Of a stretch of DNA of 25,815 nt, positions 13,885 through 21,057 are shown piece by piece. This stretch comes from Candidatus Methylomirabilis sp. (GTDB taxonomy: Bacteria > Patescibacteriota > Patescibacteriia > DYHP01): positions 1 through 25,815 of the forward strand of contig DYHP01000007.1 in NCBI GenBank assembly GCA_020724105.1, read 5' to 3'. The translations under genes were made by a program, and so were the position numbers. Positions within the stretch are counted from its first letter, which is position 1, and each line of letters opens with the position of its first letter. The notes beneath the pieces were generated by a model. It was not told where the DNA came from. It made no database searches and worked only from the letters and a program-made list of their open reading frames with translations.

Positions 13885-16638
13885 ATGGATTGGCACAATT
13901 TGGAAACAGAAGAGGTTTTTGAGCGGTTAAAATCGCGGAAAGAGGGGCTGGATTTCAAGGAGGCGGTTTTGCGGCGGAAAAAATACGGTCCAAACCGACT
14001 GCCCTCGCCGCCAAGGCTTACTGCTCTGCAGATTTTTTGGAATCAGCTTAAAAATCCGCTGATTTTAATTTTGTTTATAGGCGGCATGATCAGCTTGTTT
14101 TTAAGGGAGTATTTGGACGGCATCGTTATTTTTCTCGTCGTGATTATAAACAGCGTCATTGGTTTTGTGCAGGAATACAAAGCGGAGCGGGCGATTTCCG
14201 CTTTGCAAAAGATGGTTCCAATCAAGGCGAAAGTCGTCAGGGAGGGGAGGGAAGTTTTGGTGGATGCCGATGAAATTGTTCCCGGTGATATTGTTGTTTT
14301 GGACGAAGGCGACAGAGTGCCGTCCGACGCGAGGCTCCTCGAAGCCCATGATTTGCAAGTTAATGAGGCGCTTTTAACCGGCGAATCGTTTCCGAGCGAA
14401 AAAAATACCAAGACATTGCCGGTTGGCGCTGTTTTGGCGGAAAGGGAGAACATGGTTTACGGCGGAACCGTTGTTTTGAGAGGCAGGGGATTGGGGATCG
14501 TTGTTGAAATCGGCGAAAAGACAGAAGCCGGTAAAATCGCCTTGTCTTTAAAAACGGTCGAAGAAAAACCGACGCCGCTTCAAAGGGAACTGGGGCGCTT
14601 GACCGCGATGCTCTCCGTTTTGATTATTTTCATAACCGCCCTACTTTTTATTTTCGGAACGTTACAGGGGCGGCCGATAAAAGAGGTGTTTTTGGCTGCC
14701 ATTGCCGTGGTGGTGGCAGCGATTCCTGGGGGCTTGTCGATTGCCGTGACAATAATTTTGGTTATCGGCATGAGAAGAATTTTAAAAGAAAACGCTCTTG
14801 TCCGGCGGATTATAGCGGCAGAAACCTTGGGCAGTGTATCAGTGGTCTCGATGGACAAGACCGGCACTCTCACCGAAGGATTGATGCACGTTACGGAAAT
14901 TTGGACCCCTTCGCCAATTTTGAAATCGCTCCTCGCTAAATCAACTGATGAGTTGCCGAAACAAATTTCGGATGATGAGAATCATTCATTGTTGAAATTC
15001 GCAGGGGGGCAAGCAATTTTTGACGATAGCGGAGGAAAAATTTTCGCTTTGGAAATCGGCGTCCTTTGCAACAACGCCGTTATTGAAATTTCGGAAGCCG
15101 ATTCTTTGGGGCAGAAAATGCTGGGCGATCCGCTGGAAATCGCTTTGCTTCGGGCAGGAATGAATCTCGGGCTGGACAGGGATTTGCTCGCCAAAAACTT
15201 GCCCCGCTTGGACGAAATCCCGTTTTCATCGGAAAGAAAGTATATGGCGACGCTTCACAGGTTGTCCGCCGGCGAAAATATTATTTTTATTAAAGGAGCT
15301 CCGGAGAAAATATTGAAATTTGCCGTCGAATTCAGATGCGACAGCTCAAGCAAACGTTTGGAAGACGAAGACAAAAAGATAATTTTTAAAAAAATAGACG
15401 AGTTTGCCGAAAAAGGCGAAAGAATCATCGCGCTTGCTTATAAAAACATTGAGTCGTCGGAAATTAAAATGTTAAATCATGACGAAGAGGCGCTTTTTGG
15501 CGCTACTTTTGTCGGATTTATTTCTTTCAAAGATCCGATAAGAAAAGGCATCAAAGAGGTTGTGCGCCAGGGTTTGAAAGCGGGCGTCCGCCCCATTATA
15601 ATCACCGGCGATTATTTAAAGACCGCGGTTGCCTTATCTATGGAAGCGGGAATTAGGGCAGAAGAGGAAAATGTCATAGAGGGGCCGGAGTGTTTGAAGA
15701 TGTCCGATAAAGAATTCGCGGATTGCGTGAAAAAAACAAATGTTTTTGCCAGAATTGAACCGAACGAAAAAATACGCATTGTGGACACTTTACAGAAAAA
15801 CGGCGAAGTGGTGGCAATGGTGGGGGACGGGGTAAACGATGCGCCATCGCTTAAATCCGCTGACATTGGAATATCTTTGGGAACGGGAACCGACGTGACC
15901 AAAGAAACGGCCGACATGGTGCTTTTGGATAATAATTTCAAAACGATTATTTCCGCCATCAAACAGGGAAGATTGATTTTTGATAACATCAGAAAAGTCG
16001 TGGTTTACGCGCTGTCCGACGCTTTTTGCGAAATTATCCTTTTGGCTGGCTCCATTGTTTTTAACATGCCTTTGCCGTTTTTTCCGGCACAAATTTTGTG
16101 GGTCAATTTAGTTGAAGCCACTTTGCCCAATCTCGCTTTGTGTTTCGACAAGGCGGAGAAAGAATTATTGAAAGAAAAACCGAGAAAAAAAGGCGAGCCG
16201 ATTTTAAGAGCAGAGATGAAAATGATGATTTTTGTCGTCGGCATTGTAACCGACATTTTGCTTTTTGGACTATTTTATTATTTTTGGAAAACGACCGATG
16301 ATTTAAAATACGCGCGAACCATGGTTTTCGCGGGGCTCGCAATCGCTACCTTGTTTTACGTTTTCGCCATCCGCACCCTGCGCCAGCCGATTTGGAAAAG
16401 GAACCCGTTTAGTAATATTTATTTAACCGGCGCGGTGGCAATCGGATTTTTGTTTATGGTTTTGGCGCTTTATCTCCCGCCGTTGCAGTACTTGCTGCGA
16501 ACCATTCCTTTAACAATTTATGACTGGCTGATATTGGTGTCCTTTGGTTTGCTGAACGTTGTCTTAATTGAATTGGTAAAATCCATCTTCACATTCATCA
16601 AACTCCGTCGCCAAAACCCGAAGAAAATTTTGCCATAA
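13885..16638 (+). CDS. P-type cation-transporting ATPase (P2-like)
   Basis: This 917-residue membrane ion pump has a full set of P-type motifs: N-terminal cation-ATPase domain (residues 1-70), actuator loop T165GES168, phosphorylation site Asp324 in DKTGTLTEG, and hinge GDGVND with Asp648 and Asp652. About ten membrane helices include four after residue 765. Order and length match the Ca2+/Na+-type P2 family. The ion site is unusual. The M4 motif reads IPGGL, with Gly282 where SERCA has Glu309. M5 keeps Glu716 (SERCA Glu771) but has Ala713 for Asn768. M6 reads WVNLVEATLP, so Asn741 is kept while Thr799 and Asp800 positions become Glu744 and Ala745. The transported ion therefore cannot be assigned; Ca2+ seems doubtful. 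No repeat is inserted in the coding region, although the leader is repeat-filled. Confidence 0.92.
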   Translation: MDWHNLETEEVFERLKSRKEGLDFKEAVLRRKKYGPNRLPSPPRLTALQIFWNQLKNPLILILFIGGMISLFLREYLDGIVIFLVVIINSVIGFVQEYKAERAISALQKMVPIKAKVVREGREVLVDADEIVPGDIVVLDEGDRVPSDARLLEAHDLQVNEALLTGESFPSEKNTKTLPVGAVLAERENMVYGGTVVLRGRGLGIVVEIGEKTEAGKIALSLKTVEEKPTPLQRELGRLTAMLSVLIIFITALLFIFGTLQGRPIKEVFLAAIAVVVAAIPGGLSIAVTIILVIGMRRILKENALVRRIIAAETLGSVSVVSMDKTGTLTEGLMHVTEIWTPSPILKSLLAKSTDELPKQISDDENHSLLKFAGGQAIFDDSGGKIFALEIGVLCNNAVIEISEADSLGQKMLGDPLEIALLRAGMNLGLDRDLLAKNLPRLDEIPFSSERKYMATLHRLSAGENIIFIKGAPEKILKFAVEFRCDSSSKRLEDEDKKIIFKKIDEFAEKGERIIALAYKNIESSEIKMLNHDEEALFGATFVGFISFKDPIRKGIKEVVRQGLKAGVRPIIITGDYLKTAVALSMEAGIRAEEENVIEGPECLKMSDKEFADCVKKTNVFARIEPNEKIRIVDTLQKNGEVVAMVGDGVNDAPSLKSADIGISLGTGTDVTKETADMVLLDNNFKTIISAIKQGRLIFDNIRKVVVYALSDAFCEIILLAGSIVFNMPLPFFPAQILWVNLVEATLPNLALCFDKAEKELLKEKPRKKGEPILRAEMKMMIFVVGIVTDILLFGLFYYFWKTTDDLKYARTMVFAGLAIATLFYVFAIRTLRQPIWKRNPFSNIYLTGAVAIGFLFMVLALYLPPLQYLLRTIPLTIYDWLILVSFGLLNVVLIELVKSIFTFIKLRRQNPKKILP

Positions 16639-16719
16639 GTGTATTTCTGTTTCTCGGAAACGGCTTCGCCTTCCTCTGTTTTATATTGAATCATTTTAGT
16701 AGGGTTTGGCGAGGGGTTG

Positions 16720-16790
16720 TTACTGCTAGTGAAATTTTGTTCGTTCCCCCGACATTGCGTCGGGGTCACTCCAAAATTTCAAGCCAGTAA
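16720..16790. repeat. Inverted-repeat element after the ATPase gene
   Basis: The arms TTACTG...TGAAATTTT and AAAATTTCA...CAGTAA enclose CCCCCGACATTGCGTCGGGG. The inner segment TTCGTTCCCCCGAC/GTCGGGGTCACT is shared with 13715-13745; the loop differs (ATTGC versus TTAAA) while the arms are kept. Confidence 0.75.
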
Positions 16791-16791
16791 T

Positions 16792-16819
16792 AAAAAGCCC
16801 CGTTCTCTTTGAGCGGGGC
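16792..16819 (-). terminator. Terminator of the minus-strand HD-domain gene
   Basis: GCCCCGTTC (16797-16805) pairs with GAGCGGGGC (16811-16819). On the minus strand the stem is followed by TTTTTATT. It lies between convergent genes. Confidence 0.75.
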
Positions 16820-16855
16820 GAACTAAACCTCAAGGAGTCCGCGGGGCCAAAATTT

Positions 16856-18163
16856 TTATTTTTTTTCGCTGATTTTCTTTTTTGATTCCGCGTTTTCTTT
16901 TTCGAGACGCTCGATTCTTTCAAGAATTTCGGCATGGTCAAACTTGTCTTGCTCGCCCTTTTCAAAATCCGCCTTAATCGGCAGGTAGGTTTCCTTGACG
17001 CTTTTGAATTCCTTGCAATATTCCATCAAATCACTGTCGCAGTTTTTAAAGACCTGGCGGAATTCTTTTTTGCCGCGCGACCATTCGTAATGGGCGAACA
17101 TGACGTAAGACAAGTTTTTGACGGCGTCGAAAAACCTGCCTTCAATGGAGTTTCTGTCTTTTTCAAGTTCGTACGCCTGCAAAACAACATCGCGAGCGGC
17201 GTGAGCTTCGGGTGAAAATTCGGCAAGAAGCGGCGCAAGATGTTCTTTTTGGAGCTGTCTGAAACCGCGCTCGTATTTGCGGAGCTTCTTGTTTTTTCTC
17301 ATCTTTGGCGCCAGCACAGGAAAAGCCATTTTGTCCAGTTTGTGGGCCAGCGCCGTGCAAAGCACCTTGTAATCGTCTATCCGCGTTTTGTAAGCTTTTT
17401 CCTGCGGAAGCAGGAAGGCGGCCAAAAACGCCGTTTTCATCGTCCTCACAAGCAGGTTTTCGTTGGTTTCAAGGTCGGGCCAGGCGCGTCCCAAGCGGGG
17501 ATCTGTCCAGACGTCCAGGATTTTCCTGAGCGTAAATTCCGGCAGCCAAAATTCCATGTTGAAATAACAGTTTTGGAGTAGGCGGGTCAATTCTTTGAAG
17601 TTTTTCACAAACTGGAAATTCTTTTCGTATCTCCATAATTTATCGCCGTGATCTTCCAATACCTTGTAGAAGCCAATCACGTTGGAGTTTCCTTTACCTT
17701 CGGTTTTGATTTCCGCAAAAGCGAAAGAAATGTAGCCGTAGTATTCTATTGCGTTGCAGAGTTTTCCTTCGTAGAGAACGTCATTGTTTAGAATTTTCAG
17801 CACCGATGAAATCAGAAATTTTTTCGTTTCAGTCGGCAGGCGGTTCAAGAATTTTTCTATTTCATCCCGCTCGATTTCTTCAAAGACATTGCCCAGCCGT
17901 CGGTCTTTTTTTATGGGGTAAGGAATGTCGCATCCCAAAAGTCCTTCGCCGATGTCATGAAACAATTTTGCCACCAACACCTTCGCATTGTCTATTGGGT
18001 GAACGTTGTCTTTTTCCAGCGAAAGCACATAAATGGTGTTGATGCATTCTTTGAAGGTGTGCATCAAAACATTTTCCGTCTTCGGGCGAGGTTTCCCTCT
18101 CCATCGCCTGATATTCTGCCAAGGAATGACAATTTCTCTTAAAAGATTTTCGTAAGTTTGCAT
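16856..18163 (-). CDS. Tandem HD-domain protein (YfbR-like first half, degenerate second)
   Basis: The 435-residue protein starts with an HD phosphohydrolase domain resembling YfbR-type 5'-deoxynucleotidases: TENVLMH35TFK, FH69D70IGEGLLGCDIPYP. The metal-binding Asp expected near 137 is Asn137 (LCNAIEYYGYISFAFAE). A second copy about 205 residues later repeats the layout: NENLLVR240TMK, LAH274KLDK and D346AVKNLSYVMFAHYE. The His-to-His spacing is 34 residues in the first copy, and R240 to H274 is again 34. In the second copy the first His is Arg and the HD Asp is Lys, but the last Asp is present. A Lys/Glu-rich coiled coil ends the chain. AAAGGAGAAAAC precedes ATG 18163. The nucleotide-pool role is an inference from family. 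It has its own promoter and terminator and no repeat insert. Confidence 0.8.
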   Translation of the reverse strand: MQTYENLLREIVIPWQNIRRWRGKPRPKTENVLMHTFKECINTIYVLSLEKDNVHPIDNAKVLVAKLFHDIGEGLLGCDIPYPIKKDRRLGNVFEEIERDEIEKFLNRLPTETKKFLISSVLKILNNDVLYEGKLCNAIEYYGYISFAFAEIKTEGKGNSNVIGFYKVLEDHGDKLWRYEKNFQFVKNFKELTRLLQNCYFNMEFWLPEFTLRKILDVWTDPRLGRAWPDLETNENLLVRTMKTAFLAAFLLPQEKAYKTRIDDYKVLCTALAHKLDKMAFPVLAPKMRKNKKLRKYERGFRQLQKEHLAPLLAEFSPEAHAARDVVLQAYELEKDRNSIEGRFFDAVKNLSYVMFAHYEWSRGKKEFRQVFKNCDSDLMEYCKEFKSVKETYLPIKADFEKGEQDKFDHAEILERIERLEKENAESKKKISEKK

Positions 18164-18203
18164 TGTTTTCTCCTTTAATTTTGACTGTTAAAGACCCATC
18201 TTG

Positions 18204-18232
18204 ACCTTACCGCAAAATTGATTGTTTGTCAA
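18204..18232 (-). promoter_or_regulatory. Promoter of the HD-domain gene
   Basis: On the minus strand TTGACA (18232-18227), a 17-bp spacer and TAAGGT (18209-18204). The -10 equals that of the promoter at 20289-20294. It is divergent from and overlapping the plus-strand promoter at 18222. Confidence 0.55.
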
Positions 18233-18250
18233 TTTTTAAAATGTTATAAT
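18222..18250 (+). promoter_or_regulatory. Promoter before the 100-bp element and zinc-ribbon gene
   Basis: TTGTTT (18222-18227), a 17-bp spacer and TATAAT (18245-18250) with an upstream TGT form an extended -10 promoter. The 100-bp repeat begins at the next base, separating promoter from gene. Confidence 0.65.
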
Positions 18251-18349
18251 AAAATCATCCAAACCAACGAATTTATCCGAATACCCCGAATAAAGCATCC
18301 GAATAGTTTGGAGCATTCGGACACATTCGGATTATTAGGATGATTTTAT
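18251..18349. repeat. 100-bp terminal-inverted-repeat element, copy 2
   Basis: Inverted relative to 8931-9030. In its plus-strand reading it ends ATTAGGATGATTTTAT immediately before ATG 18350, so either orientation delivers an AGGATG site to the neighbouring start codon. Confidence 0.85.
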
Positions 18350-18550
18350 ATGATATACACTTGCCCAATCCACGGCGAACTGACGAACGAAGACATTGTC
18401 GCAAACTGCCAAATATGCGGCGCGCCAAACGTTACTGAGGAAGGCAACGTTTTTGTTTGTCCCAATTGCGGACAAGTGAGCGAGGATGAAGTAACGCTTT
18501 CGTGCAAAATTTGTCAGGGAGAGAAGGGGAGGGGAGAAGAGTTGGCATAG
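18350..18550 (+). CDS. Small double zinc-ribbon protein
   Basis: This 66-residue protein has Cys pairs CPIHGE..NCQICGAPN and CPNCGQ..SCKICQGE, forming two rubredoxin-like zinc sites. It has no other recognisable domain; small zinc ribbons of this sort often bind nucleic acids or proteins. The last ten residues (EKGRGEELA) are purine-rich and may come from an AGGGGAGG repeat. The start follows directly on the 100-bp element, which supplies the ribosome site. The HAD gene downstream is likely cotranscribed. Confidence 0.72.
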   Translation: MIYTCPIHGELTNEDIVANCQICGAPNVTEEGNVFVCPNCGQVSEDEVTLSCKICQGEKGRGEELA

Positions 18551-18681
18551 CCGCCATTTTACGCTATCACTACGCCAATTTACGCTATACATAACCCCCA
18601 CTAACCCCCCCTTACTTTAAGAAAAAAAAGAGGGATTACTGGCGTCTAATGGCGTTGTGATGGCGTTTTGTGGCTTCTAAT

Positions 18682-19362
18682 ATGAAAAACAAAATAGCGA
18701 TATTTGATATAGACGGAACGATTTTTCGCAGCAGTTTGCTTATTCAGTTAAATTTCGCTCTTGTTGAATACGGCATTTTTCCGCCCTTGGCAAAAACGGA
18801 GATTGACAAGCGCCGTTTGCGCTGGATTGACCGAAAAGACACTTATCAAAAATATATAGAAAAAGTGGTTGAGGTTTTTAATAAAAGAATTCGCGGCTGT
18901 CATCAGGAAGATTTTAAAAAAGTGGGCGAACTAGTCGTGCAGGAGCAAAAAAATCGCGTTTACACCTACACCCGCGAATTGATTAAAAATTTGCGGGGGA
19001 AATATTTTTTGCTTGCTATTTCCGGCTCGCCAGAAGAGGTGGTGAAAGAATTTAATCGTTATTGGAAATTCGACGACTGCATTGCTTACCGATACGAAAT
19101 CGACAAAGAGGGATTTTATACGGGCAAGGTTTTATCAAATACTTTTCGCAATAAAAAACAAACGGTGCTTGATTACGTGAAAAAATACAACTTTAGTTTA
19201 AAAGATTCCATCGGCGTCGGCGACACCGAAATGGATGTCGGTTTCTTGGAACTCGTGAGCCAGCCGATTTGTTTTAATCCGAACCATGGCCTATACCACA
19301 TTGCCAAAGAAAAAAAGTGGAAGATTGTCATTGAAAGAAAAGATGTTATATACAATATATAA
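18682..19362 (+). CDS. HAD-superfamily phosphatase (subfamily IB, SerB-like)
   Basis: HAD phosphatases use an Asp nucleophile to hydrolyse phosphomonoesters. Motif I is FDIDGTIF near residue 8, motif II is LLAISGS, motif III uses the Lys of RNKKQTVLDY, and motif IV is GVGDTEMDVGFLE. The helical cap lies between motifs I and II, as in subfamily IB enzymes such as phosphoserine phosphatase. The length of 226 residues is normal. ATG 18682 is preferred over the GTG at 18670 because the core begins directly after MKNKIA. The substrate is not determined. A palindrome follows 3 nt after the stop. Confidence 0.88.
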   Translation: MKNKIAIFDIDGTIFRSSLLIQLNFALVEYGIFPPLAKTEIDKRRLRWIDRKDTYQKYIEKVVEVFNKRIRGCHQEDFKKVGELVVQEQKNRVYTYTRELIKNLRGKYFLLAISGSPEEVVKEFNRYWKFDDCIAYRYEIDKEGFYTGKVLSNTFRNKKQTVLDYVKKYNFSLKDSIGVGDTEMDVGFLELVSQPICFNPNHGLYHIAKEKKWKIVIERKDVIYNI

Positions 19363-19365
19363 AGT

Positions 19366-19477
19366 AATCGTTTATCGTAAAAGGTTTATCGTTTATCGTC
19401 GCCCGTTGTCGTTTGTCGTTAAAGCCGAATGACGATAAACGTTAGACGAAACGGGCTGCGGGCTTCGATAAACGATT
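19366..19477. repeat. Inverted repeat with ATCGTTTATCGT units
   Basis: Perfect 12-bp ends AATCGTTTATCG (19366-19377) and CGATAAACGATT (19466-19477) enclose GTTTATCG direct repeats and GCCCGTT/AACGGGC arms. It ends two bases before the ATG at 19479. Confidence 0.8.
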
Positions 19478-19490
19478 GATGGAAACAGTT

Positions 19491-20131
19491 ATGAAGTTTG
19501 TTAAAATAGCATTGGTTCTCTTTCTTCTTTTCGCAACCTTGAATTTTTTTAGTTCGGGTTGTGAAAAGAAGATAGTGCCGCAAATCAAAAATATGGCAGA
19601 AGGTAAAAAAGTTTTATTGGTTATTACCCCGGTGGATTATCAGGATAAAGAATATTCGGACACGCGCAATGCTTTGAGGGGGCAGGCGTTTCGGTTTCAG
19701 TCGCATCGCTCAAAAGGGGAGAGGCGCAAGGGAAATTGGGCGGAAAAGTCAACGTTGATTTAAGCGTTGGCGATGTTAAGGTTGCGGATTACGAGGGCGT
19801 GGCTTTTATCGGCGGTCCGGGCATGGTTGAGTTGGTGGAAAATTCAGAATTTGTTAAACTCGCAAAAGAATTCTACGATGCAGGCAAACTCACAACAGCA
19901 ATTTGCATTGCGCCGGTGATTTTAGCCAACGCCGGAATTTTGAAAGGGAAAAAGGCCACGGTCTGGTCGGGCGCGGAAGAGGAAATAAAAAAAGGCGGCG
20001 GCGTTTATACGGGAAAATCGGTTGAAGTTGACGGCAAAATCATCACGGCTAACGGTCCGCCGGCGGCAGAGGATTTTGGAGAAGCCATTGTTGAAGCATT
20101 AAAGACCTCCGCATTCTCCCCCTTAAGGTGA
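19491..20131 (+). pseudogene. DJ-1/PfpI-family protein with signal peptide, frameshifted
   Basis: The N-terminal part (from ATG 19491) is a hydrophobic signal, KIALVLFLLFATLNFFSSGC, possibly a lipoprotein signal. It continues to KKVLLVITPVDYQDKEYSDTRNAL. The rest of a DJ-1/PfpI domain is in the next frame: GVSVSVASLKRGEAQGKLGG, FIGGPGMVEL, and the nucleophile elbow TTAICIAPVILANAG with the candidate catalytic Cys. The frames join at about 19671-19678 (GCTTTGAGGGGG). One missing base there, either a T in the T-run or a G, would restore an Ala-(Phe/Leu)-Glu-Gly-Ala-Gly reading. It could be a true pseudogene, a sequencing error, or less likely programmed slippage. DJ-1/PfpI proteins act as proteases, glyoxalases or stress chaperones; an exported form is less common. 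The last residues (KTSAFSPLR) run into a repeat. Confidence 0.82.
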
Positions 20132-20250
20132 GGGGGAGTTAGAGGGGGTTATGTCATCCCCCCCGTAATAAATACGGGGTAACCTCCAGCGGGAATCTGT
20201 ATGGAGTAACACCCGTGAGGGTGTTTTTCGTAATTTCGGGCTGCTTTCGT
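20112..20250. repeat. Repeats between the DJ-1 gene and lipoprotein gene
   Basis: ATTCTCCCCCTTAAGGTGAG and the following GGGGGAGTTAGAGGGGG are related to the gatA insert. CCCCGTAATAAATACGGGG (near 20160-20178) and ACACCC-GTGA-GGGTGT (near 20211) are hairpins; the latter, read in reverse with ACTCC...GGAATC, resembles the triple-hairpin family. No gene is seen. Confidence 0.65.
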
Positions 20251-20265
20251 AATTTCGTAGAGTTC

Positions 20266-20294
20266 TTGCTCATTTTTTGAGTTTGTGGTAAGGT
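20266..20294 (+). promoter_or_regulatory. Promoter of the small lipoprotein gene
   Basis: TTGCTC (20266-20271), a 17-bp spacer ATTTTTTGAGTTTGTGG, and TAAGGT (20289-20294) preceded by TGG. The spacer differs from that at 11883-11899 at only two positions. Confidence 0.6.
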
Positions 20295-20386
20295 GGCAGA
20301 CAGAGGAGAGAAGGAACTTTAAAAACTTTTCAACCCGAGAATAATTCGTTCCCCGGCCGGAAACAAACAAAAAAGGAGAAAAAACC

Positions 20387-20803
20387 ATGAAGACGCCAAC
20401 GGCAGTTTCTAAGTTTTTCTGTTCTTCTGTTTCTCTGTTTTTCTGTTTTTCGGTTTTTCTATTTGCTCTCGCTTCTTGCGCCGCTCTTGCCAAGATGCCG
20501 GTTTATCCCGACGACGACCCCAATGCGAAACTCGCGTTCGGCGAATTGAAAGCGCGCGCCGACGACTACTACGTGGTAGTGGGCGTTCCGATTTACAACT
20601 ACACCCAGCACGACTGGTGGCTGGACATCTCGTGCGATTGGTACAACGGCGGCGGCTCCGTGGTCGCGGGAGGCAGAGACGATATCGTAGTAAAGTCCGG
20701 TTCCAAAAAGGAATTGATGCTTTCCTCATACTATCTGTGGGACCAGACGCCTTCGCTTACGGTGAAATGCAGGATCGTCGACAACAAAATTTTAACCGAG
20801 TAA
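20387..20803 (+). CDS. Small putative lipoprotein (YcfL-like guess)
   Basis: The 138-residue protein starts with a hydrophobic Phe/Ser/Cys/Leu-rich signal and a lipobox-like LASC (about residues 28-31). The mature part is beta-rich with many Tyr, Trp and Asp: ADDYYVVVGVPIYNYTQHDWWLDISCDWYNGGG, then a terminal strand SLTVKCRIVDN. The two Cys in ISCDWY and VKCRIV may pair. The fold pattern (immunoglobulin-like, DUF1425/YcfL type) is a guess only. The signal region is encoded by TTTTTCTG/TTCTGTTT repeats. AAAAAAGGAGAAA lies before ATG 20387, and a strong terminator follows. It has its own promoter. Confidence 0.75.
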   Translation: MKTPTAVSKFFCSSVSLFFCFSVFLFALASCAALAKMPVYPDDDPNAKLAFGELKARADDYYVVVGVPIYNYTQHDWWLDISCDWYNGGGSVVAGGRDDIVVKSGSKKELMLSSYYLWDQTPSLTVKCRIVDNKILTE

Positions 20804-20878
20804 TCGGCGCGGCGGCAGGGGATTTAATCTTTCGGAAAACGGTGTTGTAGTTGTAAGAGAGAAAGACACTAAAGTAGA

Positions 20879-20911
20879 CCTGTGGATAACTTAGTTATCC
20901 ACAGGTTTTTT
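20879..20911 (+). terminator. Terminator built from two inverted DnaA boxes
   Basis: CCTGTGGATAAC (20879-20890), loop TTA, and GTTATCCACAGG (20894-20905) form a perfect 12-bp stem followed by TTTTTT. Each arm contains a consensus DnaA box (TGTGGATAA at 20881-20889, TTATCCACA at 20895-20903). Confidence 0.88.
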
Positions 20912-20956
20912 ATTTTAAGTTAAAAATGAACGATTTTTATCTTATTTCAGCCCCCT

Positions 20957-21027
20957 TTGACAAGTGGTAAAAAATGGTGTATAATATAAATACAGTGGTA
21001 TAAAGTGGAAAAAACTGTGGATAAGTG
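20957..21027 (+). promoter_or_regulatory. Consensus mraZ promoter with MraZ-type operator repeats
   Basis: TTGACA (20957-20962), exactly 17 bp, and TATAAT (20980-20985) form a perfect sigma-70 promoter. Overlapping it are TGG triplets at 20965, 20975, 20996, 21006 and 21018, mostly in the context (A)AGTGG(T). The spacing is 10, 21, 10 and 12 bp, which is helical phasing. MraZ regulators are known to bind direct repeats of TGGG- or AAAGTG-type boxes spaced by one turn upstream of their own operon, so autoregulation is inferred. A third local DnaA box (TGTGGATAA, 21016-21024) overlaps the last repeat. Confidence 0.8.
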
Positions 21028-21057
21028 ACTTTTGGGGGGAATCCCTCCAAAAAGGTC

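Noticed and set aside
16934..18142. Plus-strand open frames opposite the HD-domain gene
   Set aside because: Their compositions are Phe/Arg-rich, as expected of antisense frames, and the minus-strand gene has clear motifs, SD, promoter and terminator.
19671..19678. Programmed frameshift in the DJ-1 gene
   Set aside because: There is no classical A_AAA_AAG-type slippery heptamer, no upstream SD spur and no obvious stimulatory hairpin; a simple one-base loss explains it.
20476..20850. Arg-rich open frame overlapping the lipoprotein gene
   Set aside because: It is an alternative frame of a gene with its own signal peptide and ribosome site; composition is strongly skewed to Arg.
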